A stretch of 64,000 bases of DNA from Phlebotomus papatasi (lineage: Eukaryota > Arthropoda > Insecta > Diptera > Psychodidae), in NCBI RefSeq assembly GCF_024763615.1, contig NC_077224.1, forward strand, positions 61,886,712-61,950,711, written 5' to 3'. Position numbers and translations under genes: made by a program. Shown here one piece after another: positions 47,509 to 60,794 of this stretch (the first letter of the stretch is position 1; every line of letters begins with the position of its first letter). The notes under the pieces were generated by a model. The model had not been told where the DNA came from. It ran no database searches and was given only the letters and a program-made list of their open reading frames with translations.

Positions 47509-49445
47509 AGTAAACACGAGGTTCTGTCATATTTCCCGTAAGCAATTGCTCACACTGAATTTTCAACAAAGCAATTTTAACTCATATTATATTCAAAATT
47601 TAATGTATTTAGTGTTAAAATCTTCCAAAAACTACAAATATTTATGTATAATTCATTATTCAACAAATATTGGAATAAAAATCCATAATTTTAATCAATT
47701 TATTTTTAGTGTCCGATTTTATCCTCAAAGTGTCCAAAATAAGAAACTGGACAAAATTATGAGCCCTTACCCTATGTAAATTTCCTCGATGCATAAAGCT
47801 ATTTCGCGCGTTTTTTCGGTCCCAAAAATGTGCATAACACGGAGTTGGAGTGTACGGAATTTTGAAAAGTTGCAGTTCAATTGGGGTACTATGTATATTT
47901 TGTAAGGGAATTCCAATAAATGTTTTGATGAAGTTTAAGTTCCGACCGTAAGACATGAAATTTTATAAGGTCAGGAAAAATCGCTCGCTTCATTTGCTTA
48001 CGTATTTCAATTCCGGTTTCTCAAAATTTTTATAAATGCAAACTAATTTATAAAAAAAATATTTTTTTAAGGATAAAATTAATATATTTTTCTTGCCTTA
48101 TAGTAAATGAAAGAAAGGATAAAATTGGCTATAAACAATTTATCTGTTCAGTCTTTAACGCTAAAGTTATTCCATTGGAAATATTTTGACAAACATTTTC
48201 ATATTTGCGGGAATAAAAGTTTGCAGGATTGTTGAAACTTTTGTCACCATTCAAATCATGAGAGAAAAAAGTGCTTGATGTGCCTTTTTTCTCCTGGCAA
48301 ACACCCATTTCAGAGCATGGACGAAAGCTCATGCGAGATGAGTTATAGCAACTTACTCTTTGCAGCTCAATTTTGTAAGGAAACCACTTGATCTGATGGA
48401 AAATTCACATGTGAGAAAAGTGGGTGAATATAGCAATATTCGAGCAGACTAGTATGGATGAATAATTCAGGGGAAATTTGCATATTGTAATTGCATATCA
48501 CGTTTTTTATGTCTGTTGATGCTGTGTTTTGTTTGCTCCTCAAACATGTTACACTTTTGGGGAGCATCAAGCGCCAGAAAATACGACACACTACGTGATT
48601 AAAACTCCCAACTTCACCTCGGAGATCCACCGCTTGGGGATATCCTGGCGAATTTCCATCCAGTGAAGCACTTCTTTTTTTTTGGCGGCAAATGCCAAAG
48701 TGAAAGTTAATACTATTACCATAATTATTGCATGAGGCAGAACTTCCCGCTATTTTTTTTGCTGTGCATCCAAAGCCCGGACACTCATGAAAAATTTCGT
48801 CCTATTTTCCGAAAGGATGCATTTGGAGGATTTGCAGGAGGATTTAGGAGCTTTCCTTGTAATATAACTTGCGCCATCTGCCAAAAAACCTGAGAAAAAA
48901 ATCAATCAATATCCTTGTGTCATGGCTATGCAGGATATTCGGAAAGATTTCCGAATATTGCTCAAAAATATTGCTCAGCAAAGACACATAAGAAAGTTTT
49001 CACCGTCATCCTTGCTAAAAGCTCCTAAAAGCTTCTTCTAGATAAAAAAGGATTGATTGTGTATCGACTCAGTATACACTGTTAGGAACGAGTTGGATCA
49101 GTTACAAAACGTTTTGTAGATTTTTCATTCGTAACTTTTTAAACTCGGATTGGTCGGTTGGTCAGATTAAAATTCAAATGAAAATTCTATGTAATTTTTA
49201 AGAGAATTCTTACATAGGGAAACTCAATGCGAAGGCTGAAAATTGGAAAAAAATCATAAATGTTTTAAGAACTAAAAATTCTCATAGAATAATTTTCAAT
49301 TTTATTATTTTAAGTATCTCAAATGTTCTTATTTTCTGTAAAAAATTAATATTAAGATTTCGTTTTATGAATACGTTTCTGACTTATACTTCATTGAGCG
49401 TACCGGACATTACCAAATGCTTGAAGTTATGACTTCAATGTTATA
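47509..49445. other. Non-coding stretch with one short shared repeat
   Basis: ATTTCGCGCGTTTTTTCGGT near 47803 recurs at 55612 inside the larger pogo-like element, with GATGCATAA on the left in both. Otherwise nothing is recognised. Frames of up to 98 codons lack domains. Confidence 0.45.
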
Positions 49446-49928
49446 GGAGAAAGCGCACTACCATCGGACGATTTATGCTTCGCACAAATAATTTTTTTCA
49501 ATGTGTTATAAATGAATGTGGCACATTATAATATTATATTTTAATAGTTAATCCCAAGGGCATGAAATTTCTTATGTTTCTTGCGAGCCGAAAAAACTTT
49601 TGAGTTTATTAGCTGTTTTCTGTCATTGTAGAATGAATTAGCAAAAAAAATACTAATACAATATAAACGCCAATTTAATAACGAAGAGGCAACCGAAAAC
49701 CCTAAATTGGCAACCTACGTAGTTTTGGAGATATCTCGTGAAATGTGTACGAAAACAGAGAAAAAATACACTAAAACCAGTCGCATATTTAAGAGCTAAT
49801 GTCACCCCCCTGGTTAATCTAATGCCTCAAATTTTTAGAAAATAGCTGTGGGAAAAATCGATAAGGAACATAGAGAAAAAATTAAATTGTGCGAAGCTTA
49901 AGTCGTCCGAAATTAGCGCGCTTTTCCC
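49446..49928. mobile_element. MITE, GGGGAAAGCGCGCTACC family, longer copy
   Basis: The left end GAGAAAGCGCACTACCATCG and the right end CGAAATTAGCGCGCTTTTCCC are flanked by TA. It shares the outer 100 or so bases with 20813-21018 but has extra central sequence of about 270 bases, probably a second insertion or a longer ancestral form. Confidence 0.78.
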
Positions 49929-50354
49929 TACCTCAAAAGTATTTCGCATCGTTTACCTATATATCTAAAGATTTTTATTGGTTCAAGTCATATAGAAAAG
50001 GTAGTGTTCACGAGTTTAAGGATTTCGCAGACCTCTTGCCATTGTGGGTAATTTCTTCTTAAGTTTACAGGTTCACAATAATTTTGAATCGATTCATAAA
50101 TCACACAACATATCATCCAAAATAGCTTAGAAGTCATATAATTGAATTTCGAATAAAAATTAGTAACCGGTTATGAATTGGTTCAAGAATTGGTTAATAC
50201 TTGTCATGAATATTCTAAAACCTTTTTCACGAGCCCAAACATAATATGATTCAATTGAGGAATACGATCCCTAGAGCCTTTAACCTTGAAAACCCTTTTT
50301 AGGAAGGAAGGAAAAGTAGTTCGCCTGGACAACCTCTGAAACTTATCCAAAAAC

Positions 50355-50797
50355 TGTTGTACGAAAAGCCATTGCAAGCGTAAAATCTCTCTGCTGTGGC
50401 TTACCCATAGAGTTCATACCATAAGACGGGCTTCAGACCTAAGGCTTATCCATCTGGCTTAACTCCTTTAATTCCTCCTAAAGTATGATATTTTAGGAAA
50501 TTATTGTTTAGGATTGGATATTAATGACAAATGTTCCATTAAATTTTGAAAAATCAATCAAATTTCTTGTTATTTAGATTTTTGAGACTTTCGGGAACTG
50601 GGCTAAGCCTCCAGTCTGAAGCCGGCATAACGGTATGTCCGACACGAGCATAGCGTGCACCTCGAGGCGAGACATTCGCTTAATGTTCGGCCAGTCACTC
50701 AGTACATGACGAGCGCCAAGGCAGTGCAGTGGTGTCTGAGGGTCATCCTCAAGTATTTGCACTACTTAAGCCTCGATCTCTCTAATTTCCGTTAACA
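50355..50797 (+). mobile_element. Solo LTR of the 22639-28227 family, opposite orientation
   Basis: Removing the nested insertion leaves 237 bases, exactly the family length. The ends are TGTTG and TAACA, and AAAC flanks both sides (50351-50354, 50798-50801), again a 4-base duplication. It is diverged from the identical pair, so it is older. The orientation is inverted relative to them. Confidence 0.9.
50425..50625. mobile_element. MITE inside the solo LTR
   Basis: The ends GACGGGCTTCAGAC and, inverted, CCGGCTTCAGAC pair, followed by GGCTTA on both sides. CATAA is duplicated at the edges (50420-50424, 50626-50630). It is 201 bases and AT-rich inside. The superfamily is uncertain. Confidence 0.82.
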
Positions 50798-50992
50798 AAA
50801 CGAAATAGATCGCACGACGCGTTTTCGAGTAATCCGAAAAAGCATGATTTTAGATGGGAAAGAGAGGGGTGGGGAAAGATGAGGAAGATATTAACGATCC
50901 TTGGGTCGAATTATGGGGCGGGTCCGCAAAAGGTTCTAAGTCTCTATGCCTAACCATTTGGCCTCTAGAGCTAGTGAAAGTTTGGCGGACTG

Positions 50993-51128
50993 ATGGAAAT
51001 ACAGACGTACGGACAGACGCACAGACAGAAATACGCATAGACGAACGGACAGACGAACGGACAGACGCACGGACAGACGCACGGACAGACGCACGGACAG
51101 ACGGGTGGACGGACAGAAGCACGTACAC
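50993..51128 (+). repeat. Tandem GGACAGACGCAC repeat
   Basis: Ten or so imperfect 12-base units (variants of ACGGACAGACGC and GACGAACGGACA). The unit length is a multiple of 3, which keeps frames open on both strands and explains the long but meaningless open frames (50854-51300 plus, 51538-50936 minus). Confidence 0.88.
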
Positions 51129-51301
51129 ACAAGTAGACGGACAAACAGCGTCACACCATTTCTCAGAAACATTTGAAACACGAAAAGTGGTCCCCGGGGG
51201 ATGGATGCTAGATATTTTGGGGGTGAAAAAATCGATAGATTATAAGTGCTTGTCTCGCCATGGAGTTCGAACAGTAAAAGGTTTTTTAGTTTCTGTTTAA
51301 A

Positions 51302-52355
51302 TGCACACTGTTGTAAGATAATCAATATTAGTAACGAATTTGTTCCAAAACACAGCTCGTCCACGGACATCAAAAATTTTTGGAATAAATTTGAATCTTC
51401 TAGTGTGGCGGAAGCGAAGTAAATTTTGGAAGGACCGGAACTTCTGTGGAATACCATGATCGGTTCCACTCTGACTGGTCTCACAGAGGCAACCCACCTG
51501 TGGGAACCAGTTTCCACAGTAGCACAGCCACTCGACACAGAAAGGATAGAGAAGGAAAGGGAGATCTATGAGCCTTATCTACTCGTAAATGGGAAGAGGA
51601 AATAATGGAAAGTTTTTTTTTTTTGGAAGATACCGCTACACTAGGAAAAACAAAAAGATACCCAATATTAGTGACGAATTTGTTTCAAAAAATAACTGGT
51701 CTAGTATAAAATCGTATCCCTCCTCTCACACTCACTGACCCGTTACCAACGAAGCGAGGAGGACGCCAAATCTGTGTCAATTTTCGTGCTACATGGTTCC
51801 ACTTTTTTAATTCGAGATTCCCTTCCCCTCCTGCTGCTAGAACTCGAATATGATTTCGTCATGCACGCATCTGTATAAAAAAACTCTTAAATTTTATTCT
51901 TATTTGATGTGTCTTATGAACTTTCGCCACCGAAATCCATTTCGACTGAAGTATAGGCCTTAACTGTAAGACGAAATCTTTTACACGAATTTGTTCCCGA
52001 TAATGGGAACAAAAACGGACACCGACAATTTTTGGAACAAATATGTTACAGATGTAGGAATAATATTGTTATAAAAAATGTACCAATATGTACCTGACAG
52101 TGGGAACAAAACAGCCGAGTGCTACAAATTATATTCCAATTTCTGGTACATAAAACGAAATCAATTCAAATTTTTAAACATTCCACCGTATCAAGACGGT
52201 TCCAAAAGAAAACTCTTGCAAAATTGTAAGTATATTTCGTAACAAAACTGTAAAGAAAACTTTTTGGAACAAACAAATGTCATATCTAGTTACAAATTGA
52301 TTCCAAAAAAATTGTTCCAAGGAAAACTTTTTTCCAATATTTTGGTCAGTGTGCA
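51302..52355. mobile_element. Foldback-type repeat with TGCACACTG ends
   Basis: It begins TGCACACTG and ends CAGTGTGCA. Inside, phrases of the type ATATTAGTAACGAATTTGTT and GAATTTGTTCCAAAA and their inverses recur (51328, 51668, 52260-52320). It may be two nested copies. No coding sequence was found. Confidence 0.5.
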
Positions 52356-54315
52356 AAAGTTTTTACCGTGTATACTTCGATCGAGATATGCTTTCCATTG
52401 ACCAATATTCTTATCGGACATCAAAGATCCTTATGAAATTTAATGTTACGTGACAATGTAAGTATTAGTTGTGAGTTGTGAGCATCTCGTATTAGCTGGG
52501 ATTCTAAAAATTTCAATTAAGAACTTTTAGTAACTTTAATACGATAATAATTCTACAATATACATACTATAATCATATCATTATAAGATCACAATAAAAT
52601 CGAGATTTTTATTTGATAAATTTTTATTAAATTACTATTGAATTATCATTGGCTGAACCATAAAATATTCACAGTGCAATATTATTGTTGAATTTAGTGG
52701 TTAGAATTCCTGAGTTGTGCAATGTTTTTTTGATTTATTAATTTAATGAATTTTAATATGAATAATAAACCAAATGACATTGTTGCAGTAAAAAATTGTT
52801 AGGGAGCGGTTGGGCTATATTGAAGCTGGAGCTACATTAAAAATTATATTTTTCGCATAGCTCTATTAGAAGCTTGTCTTAGCTAAATTTCATTTAATTC
52901 CACATATATATTGTATATCTAAATTAAATTACGTCAATGCCCAGCTTCCTTAAAAAAAGATAGATGAAAAATAGCTCTTTCAATGTAGCTCTACCTCCCC
53001 CTATATTAATTCAAATTCTTTGTTTAAAATTAATAAATACAGTTATTTTGAACAAATTATGAATCCTTTTGACCACTTTGCAAAATTCCATTCAATTAAC
53101 CGCAAATTTGCAGTACAACCATAAGCTTTAATTGCAGTTTCATCGACAATAATTCACTGAATACCACCCTCTATACTCAATAAATCAATGAAGTATAAGA
53201 TTGCTTAACGTATACTTCCGATTTGTGAGCCTTGAAATGGCAAATAATCTCAAAAGTGCTCATTTCCGCACCCCCAAGAACCTGAAGAGTACGGAGTTAC
53301 TTCAAGTAAATAGCAAATAAATCGTCTCTCGAGGCGGAGCAAATGAGTGATATTAATTTCTTGGTTTGGTTTAACCCAAAAGCATATGCTCAAGTGCAAA
53401 TTACGCTAGACTGGAGAAACGTTATCGCGGCTTCAAACGTTGCAGACTGAAGGTGTAGACGTTGAAATCAGTCCAAAGGACTCCCACTTTAATATCCTCA
53501 CAGTGGCAACTTGAAGATAGTTTTGCAGCATTTATTTATGAACTCATTTCCCACCCTGCCACCCCTTACGAAAATTTCCAACCATTTCTGAAAAGGGGCA
53601 GAGAATATCATGCAAGAGCCATGGGGTAAGGGTGGGTCTAACTTCAGCAGACACAGCCTGGAGGGTTTGGAATTGATTTTACATACACAGATGTATGGGG
53701 AGAAGGTATTTCAATGTAAAGTACTCCTCAGTTCGATAATAAATGGCAATCACGTTTTTTCCGTATTTCCTGTGAGACTTTACTTTCACTTGAGCTTCTA
53801 CATTTACCTTAAAAGGTTACAACAAACCCAGGCGACCTTCCAAGCACCGATATAACTCATCGCTCTGCCTGGGATGATATACCAAAAGGAAGGCTCTTGT
53901 GCTATCTCCAAGGATAATTTGTATTGAATTTAATTTGGAACACCATGCGAAAAATTTGTCTTCAGCGAAGGAAATTACCTTTTTTTCTCTCCTGCAGAAA
54001 TTCATTTTGAATCTCTTCTCTAGACAGACAAGCCTGAGAAAATTTATTTGTATACTTTGGCTCCAGGGAGTGAATGCCGGTAAATTAATTGCAGGTATAT
54101 GTTTAAAATTCCAAAGTCTTCTCGTCCTTGTAAAAAAGTACAGAAAGGTGACTAAATTGAAATTATTAAAGCACTTTAAAAATTATGTGATATATCGCTA
54201 AGAAATACATTTTTCAGTTTTGAAATTTATTCCTAAACAAACTACTAATTACTGAACGCTGTAAGGAAATTCTGTGATTTTTGTGGCACTGTCACACGTA
54301 AGTTCGAAACCTGAC
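52356..54315. other. Non-coding stretch
   Basis: AT-rich to about 53200, then slightly GC-richer. The frames at 53610-53855 and 53899-54201 show no known domain. I recognise no element. Confidence 0.45.
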
Positions 54316-54723
54316 GGCGTTATCACACATGCACATTAAAATTTTAATGTGATTCACATTAATTGTTACTTGTGAGCGTCCAAATATGTTATTTGTGTCT
54401 TTGAGTCACTTAATATTTGGGTTTTTTTCTATTTATTGATGAAGAAGTGGACTTGGCCTGCAAAAATAAGTTTAAATTTACCCAAAGCATAAATATTTTT
54501 CACATTAAAAAATTAAAGAGAAAATCGCATTAATTTTTCGCATTAATGCTATAAATCAATTTATATCAAATTTTGCGGGCCAAGTCTACCTTTTTATCAA
54601 CAAATAGATCAAATTTTGAATATAAAATGATTCAAACAACACAAATTACACATTTGGGCTCTCACCAGCGACAATTAATGTGAATCATATTAAAATTGTA
54701 ATGTGCAAGTGTGATAACACAGT
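54316..54723. mobile_element. Foldback MITE with GTTATCACAC ends
   Basis: The left arm GTTATCACACATGCACATTA, continuing to GATTCACATTAATTGT, is inverted at the right end with few changes over about 75 bases. GGACTTGGCC and GGGCCAAGTC form an inner inverted pair. Limits are approximate. Confidence 0.8.
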
Positions 54724-54810
54724 GAGAATACTAATCGAGCTTTTTTCTCATATCACATGAATTCTAAGATACATTAATACATTTTTTAATGAAATCTTTT
54801 AATGATATTA

Positions 54811-55943
54811 CAGTGGGACCTCGATAGAGTCAAACCCCGATAGAGTAAATCTCCAATAGAGTCAACAGCTATTTTTTTACTTTACGGACTCCGACAGTGT
54901 CAAGTTGGACCCAAATTGACTCCGATAGAGTCAACTTTTCTTGTATTATTGAACTAATAAATATTATAGTATGATCTAATATGATCTTTTCGAAATAAAA
55001 ACCAGTCTTATTGTGTATCATCGTAACACTTTGAACACAAGAAAAATAATTTATGTAAGGACACGGTAATTTTGTGATGAAATTCGTAGGTTTACTAACC
55101 GTGTAATTATTTTCCAACAAAATAATTTTCTTTACGTGATTTTAAGCATTTTGACCGATTGAAAGTTCTCTTATCTTTTCTCTCTTGTCTTAAGATTTTT
55201 TGATTAGGTCTACGATCACAATGTAAGGAATTTTGAGTCATCATTAATTTGTTAAAATTAATTAATATGGCAAAAACAAAAAAAATATAAACTCGAATTA
55301 CAAAAAAAGTACAGGATGCTAGATTTTTTGAGTATAACATAGTAAAGGAACCTTTCAAAAATTATTCGAACTTTTTAAAGATCTTACTCCTTTAAAAAAT
55401 GTAAATAATAAAACAATCATAAAAATTACGCTTCTAAAGAAAACGTGTAAATTTATTTTAACTTACATTTTTAATTCCAAATATCGGTATCTTAGAAGAA
55501 AACTTAGATCAAAAACAAAAATAAGCAACAGATATTTAAAATTTTTAAGCAAATTCATTAAAAGGAAATCGCCTGCGAGTATGCAAATTGTCTTGATGCA
55601 TAATGCCATTTCGCGCGTTTTTTCGGTCCCGAAAATATGCATAATCCCGGAACTGAATGTAAATATTTGCTAATAATAAAAATATTCTTAAAAACCATTC
55701 CTTCATCTCCAACTTTTGCCTAAACACACGACTTTTTTGGGCCAGAGAATATAGAATTATGGACTAATTTAATAAAATAGTCTACTATCGTGTTGAATTT
55801 GCCAATGATCTTGTCTAGTCTAGGTTATCAATGATCAATTTCACATTTTAATTGATTTTTTTTTCGGACTCCGATAGAGTCAACGAATGCAATAGAGTCA
55901 CCAGGCCTGGAAATAATTAGTTGACTTTATCGAGGTCCCACTG
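54811..55943. mobile_element. pogo-like element, copy 2, longer
   Basis: The ends CAGTGGGACCTCGATAGAGT and, inverted, CAGTGGGACCTCGATAAAGT are flanked by TA. Compared with 15661-16152 it has about 640 extra bases, including the CGCGCGTTTTTTCGGT repeat also at 47803. No transposase domain is seen, although two 83-codon minus frames are present. Confidence 0.82.
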
Positions 55944-56693
55944 TATTTAAATAATGTCCGTCTTTGTTAATTTGTTCAATAAAATCCATTGTCATTTGTG
56001 TGGTCAAACATCTCAAACATGTGACGTCTGGCAATATCACGGTTATAGAATCACTTTATCGAAAAATCTCTCCCGAGATTCGAACACAATTTGTTATATG
56101 ATATTGTAAGATTATATCAGAATTCCAGTACAAGTTACAGATTGAGCCCAAACAGATGAAGGTTTTGATTCTCCAATAGTGTCTTGGATAAAAGGTAAAT
56201 GGAACTCTATTTGCACAAAAATTCGTTGAACTTCGAAGAATTGAAATTCAATTCGAATTTTCATACTAAATTTTCGAACAAGGTGGGGAAAATTTATGAT
56301 ATATCACACTAAAAAGCTGGCGAAAGAGTTACTCTGTAATTATGGAGTGATTAAATACTGGGGCAAGAACAGTAAACGTCGTTGTTCTGTTTTTTTTTCC
56401 TCACAACAAATCTGAAGACCTCCACATTTTGACACTTGATCACTCGAAATTCGAACAGGATGTAATTTCCGCCACCTTGCAAAAGTATTAAAAAATAAGA
56501 AAGTCTCTTTATGGATCTTCAAATAGATTTTCGAATTTTTCAAGATCTACTTCTGTACGGAAATATTTGGAAGGCTCTACATGGTTCTATACTTATCTAC
56601 AGTTTATTGAGAAATGGATATATCTCGATATTTCTGGATTTACGTCAAGTCCTTTACGAATACTAAACCAGGGATTACTCCAAAACTCATGTA

Positions 56694-57613
56694 GGGTGGA
56701 ATCACCAGTTCTCGCCAGTGCCCCACTTCTCGCCACTTACATTGAAATCGCTATTTTTCGCAATTTATGAAATAAATGAGTCGCAATTTTTTTGTATTGT
56801 TTCTGCTTCTACGCATAGAATCGAAAAATAATAATTATTCGTTTTGGATTCACGATTTTGATCACTTTTTAGAGCAATATTTTAAGCAAGTGCATCGAAT
56901 CCAACATCTCTTCCCAAATGTACTAAGTGTCGTCAAATTTTCATCAGGCCAAAAATACCTATTTGGGTAAATAATTTGTCTATTGAATATTTAATTGCAC
57001 TTGTGGAATACATAAAATTTGTATTTAGTCAATTAATATTTCATTTTATATTATTTTTGTATAAAAATGAGGCATGGCGAGAAGTGGTAATATTCTGGAA
57101 TTGATTTTACCACCTGTCGCCATATCTTTTCAATAGGCGACGCTAACTTCACTTCGTACATTCTCAGTTGTCAAATCTGCATTGTTTACTTTCTGCAAAA
57201 GCCCCATAATTTGATTTCTCAAATAAAAGTGAAGAAAAATCATTTAAAGAGAGTAATAATAAAGTGATCACAAGGAAAGAGAAATGGTGAATGTATTCTT
57301 TTCATAGCATTGCCTAAAATAACCGAGTGTGGTTCTTTTCAAGTGGGTGGCGATAAGTGGTTACAAATTTTACAAAACTGGCGAAAAGTGGTAAAAAGTG
57401 GCGACGAAATGGTTATTTTTTCATTATTAATAAAAATCAGTTTTTTAAGTAGTCCAGCGTTATGTTCTAGGATTATTGTTTTCACGTATCTAGAGCCAAT
57501 ACATCTAAGTAACTTTGTGTCAAATTTGACTTATCTTGTAACAAGGATTCAAAAGTTATGATTAAATGAATTTAATTTTTTCCTAAACATGGCGATAGCC
57601 GGTTATTCCACCC
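56694..57613. mobile_element. Element with GGGTGGAAT ends and CTCGCCA phrases
   Basis: The left end GGGTGGAATCACCAGTTCTC and the inverted right end GGGTGGAATAACCGGCTATC are flanked by TA. The phrase GGCGA(G/A)AAGTGG or its inverse recurs at least five times across it. It is 920 bases with no transposase. Confidence 0.82.
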
Positions 57614-59365
57614 TATCTTTATATAATTATCCAATTAATAAAAGTGATCATATGCACGGATTGGTTTACGAGGAGATTGGAAGAAAACATCAAGTTGGTT
57701 TAAATTACCGTTAAGCCTCTAGATCCGGTATCTGATAACCGTTTATAGAACCATATTTTTTGAAAATAATTGTCTGAAGAGTTCCATTTTCGTAGAATTA
57801 AGGCCATATTTCAAACTTTAAAATGAAACTCAAATAATAAAAGAATATTTCTATTTTGTAAGCCCTACCTTCCCTATTTTAACAGCAACCACCTTTTTCC
57901 GACATGCACCTGTTATAGACTGTTGAGTTGAGAAATACTAAAGAAATAAATGTTCCGTAAGCTGTTTGGGAAACTCATCATAGTGCTGTCGATGTGAGAG
58001 AACAATGCTCATGATATTTCTATGTGGTAAAGAAGAAAAATTACAGGGAAATTTACTACAATGGAGCGATTCGACATCCTCAGTTTGTGCCACAAAAGAC
58101 TTCGCAAGGGGCGCATCAAATTGCCCTTCCGACAGAAATAGGTAATGTTAGTTTGTGGCTTGGAGCAGGTGGGCGAAAATTTGCTATATTCCATCTGATA
58201 AGAATTTCCACTGAGTATTTGCGTGCCGGAGTCATTGCAGTAATTGGTGAGTGGCAAAAAAGGGCACCACACGGGCATTTGAATTAATGATAATCTTCAT
58301 TCTGGCAAAATCAATTTTCTCCCATGTGGGGAAGTACAGAAACTTGTTGCATGTCAACCTTTTTGAGGGTATAAACCGTGGTAGAATTACCTGAAAATAT
58401 TTTGCTACCCGTGCTACACCATTTACTTGATAGTGGAAACTGTTTCACCACAATTTGACGGGTTTTTGTCTCATCAGAGATATATTCCGTGTACACCTAA
58501 AATATTCGTATACCATTGCACTATGGTAATTAAGATTGTTATCATTGTATCACACTAAATTTCTCTTTGCTTGTAAAGTTCTATTCATCTCTGTTTAATC
58601 TAAATTGCCAGAATTCCATAACGAAAGCAATAGACATCTATAGTTTCTTTGTTCTTGGATATCTACATTTCTATTCCCGACCCCATACTAAGTTCCATTT
58701 TGATTTAGTTTTGCTCACCTAACATTTTGCAAGACGTTACTCTGTTTCTTAGGTAAAATGTAAGCTAAAATGGTTCTAAATAGCAACTTATGTCCTTCGA
58801 GGGACCCCTACTTAAGTTAATATTTTACAGATTATTAATATTTTTAGTGTTGGGTCATTCCTTCTCTCTTTCAAAGATAAATGGTAATAGGTCTCTGACA
58901 AGCTATTTTTTCATTGAATAGAATAATCATGAATTTTTTTCAAAAGAATTTTCAAAATAATTAAATTTCAAGGGGTTTGATTTTCGAATATCCCGAAAGC
59001 GGGTAGTAAGTTTTTTTTATTCACCGCTGGAATACGACCGTGTATAAATATAATGAAAGTCGTTAAACTCAAATTGGGAATTTCGGTCGAGATCTTGCTC
59101 TTCACTGTATTTTTCCAAAAATATTTTGATCTCGATTCAGGATGGGATGCTTTTCAGATCATCAAAACGCTTGGAAGAACAGCTGTCAGATAAATACCTC
59201 AAAATGAACTACTTTTTACAAGAAAAAACTAAGCTTTAATAAAATCAAGCTAAAGATTTATTGGTTGAATTTTAAAAAATAATGCATTTTGTGTTCATTC
59301 TTTGGCAATTATTTTTCAGAACGCTTTGATTTCCTAAATAAAATCCAATCCACGTTTGAAACATT
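57614..59365. other. Non-coding stretch
   Basis: Frames of 87-89 codons on both strands at 58009-58287 have no recognisable domain. No repeats were identified. Confidence 0.45.
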
Positions 59366-59570
59366 AAGGCCATTTACACCGCCGCTTTCGATTGAGAATG
59401 AATTGTCCCAAAATCGGATTTTGAGATAATTCAGTCTGAATTTAATACGACAGTCTAAAAGACCTCAATAAAACCGTTTAGAATGCGGCCTTAGATTGAG
59501 ACTTAATGATCCGAAATATGACTTTGGAACAGTTCAATCCCAATCTAATGCGGCGGTATAAATAGCCTCA
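59366..59570. mobile_element. MITE with AGGCCATTTACACCGCC ends
   Basis: AGGCCATTTACACCGCCGC on the left and, inverted, AGGCTATTTATACCGCCGC on the right. The inner phrase GATTGAGA is also mirrored. A duplication is not clear; the ends resemble Harbinger-type MITEs. Confidence 0.75.
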
Positions 59571-59989
59571 TTGGCAAAAAAGTGAGATAGAAGAGCAAGA
59601 TATTATTGAAAATCCGTACTAGACTAAAAATGATTTTTTTGTTTTCTGGTATATTTAATATTGGTGAATAATTAGTTCGTATATGAAAATGACATATCGT
59701 TCTATTGATTTTTTAACTGGAAAGGTTAATAGTGCCCTAGAAAGCTAATTTTTTAGTCGATTTAGACGAATTTCTTTTCTTTAAAGGTCTTGGAATTTCG
59801 AGATATTTTTAGCCATTTTCAACAATTAAATTGATTTCACAAGGTTCAAACAATAATAATTCCACTCACAATAATAATTTCCGCTCTGACGTTTTAGATA
59901 AATATTTCTGACCCACCCATGTGAACCCTTAAGGTCACAGCTTTTACGAAAATAGTTAAATATTGAAGTAAGTTTTTTATTCTTAGATA

Positions 59990-60226
59990 AGGTAAAGTAC
60001 CCTTTATTCGACCGGTTCCTCTATTCGACCGGTAGATTTATTTATTCAATTTAATTATGTTTGCTGTAATATTTTGTGTTTGATCTAACATTAATAGGTC
60101 AATTATTCTTTAAATAATACGAATCAGTGACAAATTCATAGAAATTGATGAAATTCACCATCAAATATTCAAAAATTGACCCACCGGTCGAATAGAGGAA
60201 CCCGGTCGAGTAAGGGTACTTTACCT
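59990..60226. mobile_element. MITE with AGGTAAAGTACCC ends
   Basis: The left end AGGTAAAGTACCCTTTATTC and the inverted right end AGGTAAAGTACCCTTACTC are flanked by TA. CGACCGGTTCC is mirrored inside each end. It is 237 bases and non-coding. Confidence 0.88.
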
Positions 60227-60794
60227 TAGTTATCTATCCATTTAAGAGGAGAACCTGAATTTGGAGTCCCAAAAACGCTGTTTTTCACGATTTTTGTTAG
60301 AGCAAAAGGAAACGACCAAACTTTATGAAAAAAACCTTTTTCAAAAAAAAACAATTAAAAACAAATTTCAATTTCATAAGTGTAGTTGCATAGTTTAGGT
60401 TCAACAAAGAAAAAATGAGGAAAATCGTGAATACGGAATTTTTTAAGTGTTTTAAAAGAAATTCATGTTTACGAATGAAATATCGACTCTGTCGTTTTGC
60501 GAACGGTAGAAAAAGTTTCAAAAATCATTGAGGTTCAAATAGAAGAGTATTTAATAGGATTTTGAGATAGGTTTTTTCTATCTTTCCCGTCCATTCGGTA
60601 AAATCGTAAAAATTAAAACTGGAAAAATAGTCCTTAATATTTTGGATATTCACCCAAACTTTTGCAAATCTGGTCTTTGCTCTTCGCTTTCGTCTCCCGA
60701 TCTTTGAAAGTACTTCGAATAAACTTTTATGGGACAATCATATTGCAGATGAACTCCAAATAAAAAAATATACTTCTGAAATTGTTATGGTATA

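Larger units (their letters stand above)
50150..51290 (+). repeat. Dispersed repeat with AACCGGTT-like phrases, copy 3
   Basis: AGTAACCGGTTATGAATTGG opens it. After the solo LTR it continues with GGGTCGAATTATGGGGCGGG, TAACCATTTGGCCTCTAGAG and a tandem tract. Order and sense match 7735-8165 and the inverse of 42170-42720. The frames of 148 and 200 codons here come from the tandem tract and are not genes. Confidence 0.7.

Noticed and set aside
50854..51538. 148- and 200-codon open frames
   Set aside because: They are read-through of a 12-base tandem repeat and flanking repeat sequence, open on both strands.
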